Shown here: in pieces, positions 59,861 through 64,000 of the stretch
Numbering within the stretch: the first letter of the stretch is position 1
How the letters are laid out: each line of letters opens with the position of its first letter
NCBI GenBank assembly: GCA_018340805.1
Contig: JACMZG010001913.1
Coordinates: forward strand, 24,422,047 to 24,486,046
Direction of reading: 5' to 3'
Source: Microvelia longipes
Taxonomy: Eukaryota; Arthropoda; Insecta; Hemiptera; Veliidae
DNA: 64,000 bases
Program-made: the position numbers and the translations under genes
Notes under the pieces: model-generated
Databases searched by the model: none
Told to the model about the DNA's origin: nothing
Seen by the model: only the letters and a program-made list of their open reading frames with translations

Positions 59861-60274
59861 AATTACAATCATATTTCCACTATCACAGCAAATAAAGAAA
59901 AATAAAAATAACACTTAAAAATACATTTTTATGTTTAAGAGTTAAATATATTCATCGTAATTTAGAAAATTAATTAAATTATTAATTATACTATTTCTCA
60001 TAACAAAAAATGGAGCTCTTAGCCCGGGACCACGCAGGATGTCAAGTAGGGCCTAAAATAGTCCATTTTAAACCTCATTAGCGGTTCATCATGGAAGGGA
60101 AGAGAATAGTAAAAAACCCTCAGACCTTCTCCTTTGTTTAATAAGCTAACTAATTTATTTGTTAACCACCCCTTCCCTCTCCCAAAAAAAAAAATAAAAA
60201 CCTCTTGTTTTCCTTTCTCTTGATTAAAACACAACAGATTAACAAACAGAATTATAACAGAAAACAAAAAGCGC

Positions 60275-60614
60275 AGGAAGCTGTTTCGCGGCCGCAACGC
60301 CTCCCCGGGGCCACATGGTTATTGCCCTTTATCAATTTGTTATATTATTGAGTTGTATATTTTCACAAAATTACCGAATTTCCATATTTATAAATAGAAC
60401 GTAATTTGTAAGCATAAAGTTATACAGGTCAAACGATAAAACTTATGCTGATAGTAAAATTTAACATATATGTATAGTAGTATTTGTGTATCATATTTCA
60501 CCCCGATAACTGTTTTAGGCTTAGTGAATTTTTAAAATTATTATAGTCATTATTGTGAGCTAATGACGTCATAATAGGCTTCGGAACATTAATAAGGTTT
60601 ATTTTTGTACCAAG
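60275..60614 (-). mobile_element. Family C element, reverse orientation (copy 1)
   Basis: tttcgcggccgcaacgcctc cccggggccacatgg, tattattgagttgtatat, ttatagtcattattgtgagc taatgacgtcataata, ttttgtaccaag. This is the reverse order of 25990-26290. The TA core is missing. Confidence 0.6.
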
Positions 60615-60786
60615 CTAAAGGTTACTTACTTAGTCAAATTAGTTGAAATTTTCCGAAAATATTTAACCTCATGTTGGGATTTTTTAAACCCTATTTAATT
60701 CCTATTTAAACACTGCAAGTCTACAAAAATTCTACAAAAAGATATTTAATTTTTTTGAACAAGTTCTTCATTGCCAAAAGTAAACC

Positions 60787-61015
60787 CCAATAAGTAGTCA
60801 AACTTTATTCATAAAATAAATAAATAAAATTAAAAAGAGACACAAATCAATCCAAACTATTAAATGAAATATGGCTTCGGTTTACACGAAATATATATTT
60901 TTCATGTAACCGGAGCCATACTTTATTTAATAGTTTGGGGGTGATTAGTGCTCTTTTTATTTTATTTATTTATTTTATAAATAAAGTTTGACTATTTATT
61001 AGGCTGGGGGTTTGT
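60787..61015. mobile_element. Foldback element, copy 2
   Basis: Same palindrome as 58545-58770, carried by the duplication. Confidence 0.88.
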
Positions 61016-62512
61016 TTTGGTTAAAGATATTTTTAAGAATAAAAAAAAATGATTGCTGAAAGATAATTGTAACAAGATTTTGAAGAAACTTTAGTAATAG
61101 ATCATAAATGAAAGGTAGTATTAAATTATTGTTTGTCCTTTGAGAGTTGTTTCTTTAAATATTTATTGTTGTGTAAACTCATTGTCTTGTCTCTTAGTGT
61201 TATTTATTTATGTGGTTATATTTATATAGTCTTTATAAATAGTCTTAATTTTATACGTGAGATAAGTTATAAGTATAGTAAGTTATTTAGTATACGTCAA
61301 TTTTTTTTCTTTTCATGTGTTTAATATTATTTAGAATAGAATTTATTATTCGATTGGTTAATTATTATATTTATAGTTAATAGTATTTATTTATATTAAA
61401 ATTTTTTAAACATTATTCGCAAAAACTATAACATTGATTTAATTTACTTCTACTAAGGACTTTTGTAAAAAATGTTTTTTTTTTGTATGGTGAGAAATAA
61501 ATAAATAAATAAAAATAAATAAATTTATTTATAATCATTAATCCTAATCTATTTAATCTAAAGCTAACAATTCATTTTATTATAATTATTTACTCTTAAT
61601 TTATCTTTGCTAACTAATAAATCACAAACACTTTTTCCAGTGGCATTTTTTTATAAAAAGGAGTAATACTTTTAAACTTTTTTTGAGGCAGATAAGTTAT
61701 TATTTAAACTTAGCCCCATCTTAGCTTTTTTTGTAATGTTTTCTTTCTTGGAAATAAATTTATTTCAATATATTTTTTGGTTTGGGTATTTTTTCAGGAT
61801 TGTCAAAATAGAATAGAATAGAATACTGTTTATTTGTATAAAAATAATGTTTTTTTTTTACAAAATTGTCAAAATATGATATAGGTTTATATTGTAAAGG
61901 GCGTTTACAGGAGAGTCAAAAAGAGTTTTCCTAAGCAGTTGGTAGACTGACTTTTTATGAATCAACCTGTCATTTGCCTGTAAGAGTAGGCAAATGCTAT
62001 CTATTTAAAATTGCTTAATAAACATCAACGTTTTGTATATTTTGGTATCTGCGGTAAATAAAACGTTGAGATACCAAACAAATTAGTATCAAATTGTTTA
62101 CAATTACAATCATATTTCCACTATCACAGCAAATAAAGAAAAATAAAAATAACACTTAAAAATACATTTTTATGTTTAAGAGTTAAATATATTCATCGTA
62201 ATTTAGAAAATTAATTAAATTATTAATTATACTATTTCTCATAACAAAAAATGGAGCTCTTAGCCCGGGACCACGCAGGATGTCAAGTAGGGCCTAAAAT
62301 AGTCCATTTTAAACCTCATTAGCGGTTCATCATGGAAGGGAAGAGAATAGTAAAAAACCCTCAGACCTTCTCCTTTGTTTAAAAGCTAACTAATTTATTT
62401 GTTAACCACCCTTCCCCTCTCCCAAAAAAAATAAAAACCTCTTGTTTTCCTTTCTCTTGATTAAAACACAACAGATTAACAAACAGAATTATAACAGAAA
62501 ACAAAAAGCGCA

Positions 62513-62851
62513 GGAAGCTGTTTCGCGGCCGCAACGCCTCCCCGGGGCCACATGGTTATTGCCCTTTATCAATTTGTTATATTATTGAGTTGTATATTTT
62601 CACAAAATTACCGAATTTCCATATTTATAAATAGAACGTAATTTGTAAGCATAAAGTTATACAGGTCAAACGATAAAACTTATGCTGATAGTAAAATTTA
62701 ACACATATGTATAGTAGTATTTGTGTATCATATTTCACCCCGATAACTGTTTTAGGCTTAGTGAATTTTTAAAATTATTATAGTCATTATTGTGAGCTAA
62801 TGACGTCATAATAGGCTTCGGAACATTAATAAGGTTTATTTTTGTACCAAG
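62513..62851 (-). mobile_element. Family C element, reverse orientation (copy 2)
   Basis: Duplicate of 60275-60614. Confidence 0.6.
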
Positions 62852-62977
62852 TGGCATTTAAATCAGAAAAGGCGTGTAGAACAGCTATAGTGTCTTATAA
62901 GACCCGAATTTAATTTCGTACATACCATACACAATATTTGTCAATTTTTATTAATTATTTAATTATTTTCATATATA

Positions 62978-63014
<37 letters not shown>

Positions 63015-63052
63015 ATATATATTATATTATATATATATATATATATATATAT
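62978..63052. repeat. (TA)n microsatellite
   Basis: TA tract with two slips. Confidence 0.93.
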
Positions 63053-63775
63053 TAGGGAGTCCTTAGCTATAGGGGTGAAAAAAAAGTGTTAGAAATGTTG
63101 TGCTCCCAACCCCTAATTTTGTTCGAATTATGAAAAAAATTCCATAAAAATTTTAGCCCGATCGGAGGTGATTAACAGGTGCCGCCGGGCCGTTTGAAGT
63201 TTACAGGTGTCAAATTCGTCAAAATTGTGATTTTCGTGCATTTTTTTTTTCTGTTGATTTTCATATTATTTTCTAAGTAAAAACAATACTTAATCCACTA
63301 ATTAGACACTATGGAACTTAGCATTATTGACCTGAAATCATTTTAGTTTGTTCTTAATTGACATTTAATGGTGACATATATTTTTTCTGAAAAATTTTTC
63401 AAAAAACATTTTTTTTTTCTCTACTGCAAGTACAACTCATATTAATATTTTTTTGTTATCAATTCATTGGCATATTATGTTTTGTATACTGTCTTCTATA
63501 ATTAAGACCAATAATTGGTTATTTATACCCAAAATTAGCAGACCTAATGTGAAACATACAAAACACTGTCATCTATCTCGCAGTAGGTGAAAGCTAAGTA
63601 TGAGTATAATAGTCCAATTCAGTTTCAAGAATTTTCAATTGTTTTTTTGGTTTGAATTTATTTTCAAACAAGTCATTATTGTGACATATTGAACTTAGTG
63701 TGTTTCCCCCCCCCTTGCTGATCCCCCCCCCCCTCTTCCCTATTATGAAATATAAAATTTATACAATTTTCACAA
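63053..63775 (-). mobile_element. Non-coding part of a transposon that includes the next feature (tentative)
   Basis: Starts with gggagtccttagctataggg and has gtgctcccaacccctaattt, tttagcccgatcggaggtga and acaggtgccgccgggccgtt, a style of sequence I associate with a multi-copy arthropod element. It lies directly 3' (minus strand) of the broken ORF at 63780-64000. The link is inference. Confidence 0.35.
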
Positions 63776-63779
63776 AAAA

Positions 63780-64000
63780 TGAATAGAATAAAAAAGGCAA
63801 TTATTGTTTTAAATAAATTTTTAAACAATAGATTCGCCTTCGACATCCATCTTTGCATGGCGACTAGCACCTGGCTCTTCTAAATGAACTCCTGAGGCGG
63901 GGTATCCTCCTAGAAAAATCACTTGCCAGCTCCATTAGCTCCCTGTAATCTTCTCTAATTGTTTTTCTTTTAAACTTTTTCGAAGAAGTCAAGCATCTCT
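63780..64000 (-). pseudogene. Frameshifted transposon-type ORF (R-E-D-Y-x-E-L / P-G-A-x-x-H-A / R-W-M-x-K-A family), cut by the window edge
   Basis: Three consecutive pieces on the minus strand lie in different frames. The first (from 64000) contains F-K-R-K-T-I-R-E-D-Y-R-E-L-M-E-L-A. The second contains F-L-G-G-Y-P-A-S-G-V-H-L and E-E-P-G-A-S-R-H-A. The third contains R-W-M-S-K-A-N-L-L-F-K-N-L-F. In order they match a recurrent uncharacterised insect/invertebrate protein family that I remember as REDYxELLELxxxFLGG ... PGAxHHARWMxKAxY, typically multi-copy and so probably transposon-borne. Two single-base shifts break it. The rest lies beyond 64000. The open frame at 63676-63870 is the third piece plus non-coding sequence. 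I do not know its biochemical role. Confidence 0.55.

Larger units (their letters stand above)
58371..60614. repeat. 2.24-kb tandem duplication, copy 1
   Basis: Starts ctaaaggttacttacttagt and ends ttatttttgtaccaag. Copy 2 begins at once at 60615 with the same start. It contains a foldback (58545), a LINE-tail-like stretch (59560) and a family C copy (60275). No gene seen. The 92-codon frame at 60019-60297 (minus) has no motif. Confidence 0.95.
60615..62851. repeat. 2.24-kb tandem duplication, copy 2
   Basis: Aligns end to end with 58371-60614 with few differences, mostly one-base indels (for example atacgtgagataag against atacgtgatgataag). Ends ttatttttgtaccaag, then unique sequence. Confidence 0.95.

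Noticed and set aside
60019..60297. 92-codon minus-strand ORF in the duplicated unit
   Set aside because: It overlaps the family C end, has no motif, and copy 2 carries indels in the same stretch.

Overview
This window looks like a piece of an AT-rich, repeat-dense animal genome, most likely an arthropod and plausibly an insect. No bacterial-style gene layout is present. The only host coding sequence I can defend is two phase-0 exons on the minus strand, at 23669-23782 and 224-484, separated by an intron of about 23.2 kb. Joined, they encode the N-terminal block ([16 protein letters not shown]) and PDZ domain of the ARHGAP21/ARHGAP23 family of Rho GTPase-activating proteins, called RhoGAP19D in flies. 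The gene runs right to left. Its PH and RhoGAP domains should lie beyond position 1. Its 5' exons lie right of 23782, and I could not find them here.

Everything else is intron or 5' flank filled with mobile DNA and tandem repeats. Protein-coding relics are: a frameshifted Crypton-like tyrosine recombinase fragment (1150-1500, minus); a 5'-truncated Jockey-like LINE tail inserted in a minisatellite (22677-23284, minus); a frameshifted RNase H and zinc-knuckle end of an I/R1-type LINE (45596-46490, minus); a frameshifted transposon-type ORF cut by the right edge (63780-64000, minus); a coding-like patch of unknown origin at 42729-42906 (plus); and a weaker one at 33790-34160 (minus).

Non-autonomous elements fall into families named here for reference. 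Family A carries a TGTTTCC...TTAACAATCC core. Family B has ends reading ACCGTAGGTATATAGGAAAA. Family C has a (TA)n core and an AAGGTCTCTTGTTT-type end with GCGAAGC hairpins. Family D has AGAGCCAGACGC inverted ends. Family E comprises foldbacks that share TCTCTCCACA in their arms. There are also several unrelated large palindromes, three tRNA-derived SINE-like heads and more than twenty (TA)n tracts.

Tandem repeats are prominent: 45-bp (7379), 63-bp (8195), about 57-bp (15585), 60-bp (22561 and 23285), 53-bp (26738), about 38-bp (32240), an 18-unit array built on AGCGAGCGAAGCGAGC (41640-42580) and 86-bp arrays (55375 and 57145). From 55375 to 62851 duplications are nested: the 86-bp array plus its flank is repeated, and the adjoining 2.24-kb segment is duplicated in tandem. 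The copies differ largely by single-base deletions, so some of the breaks may be sequencing or consensus errors.
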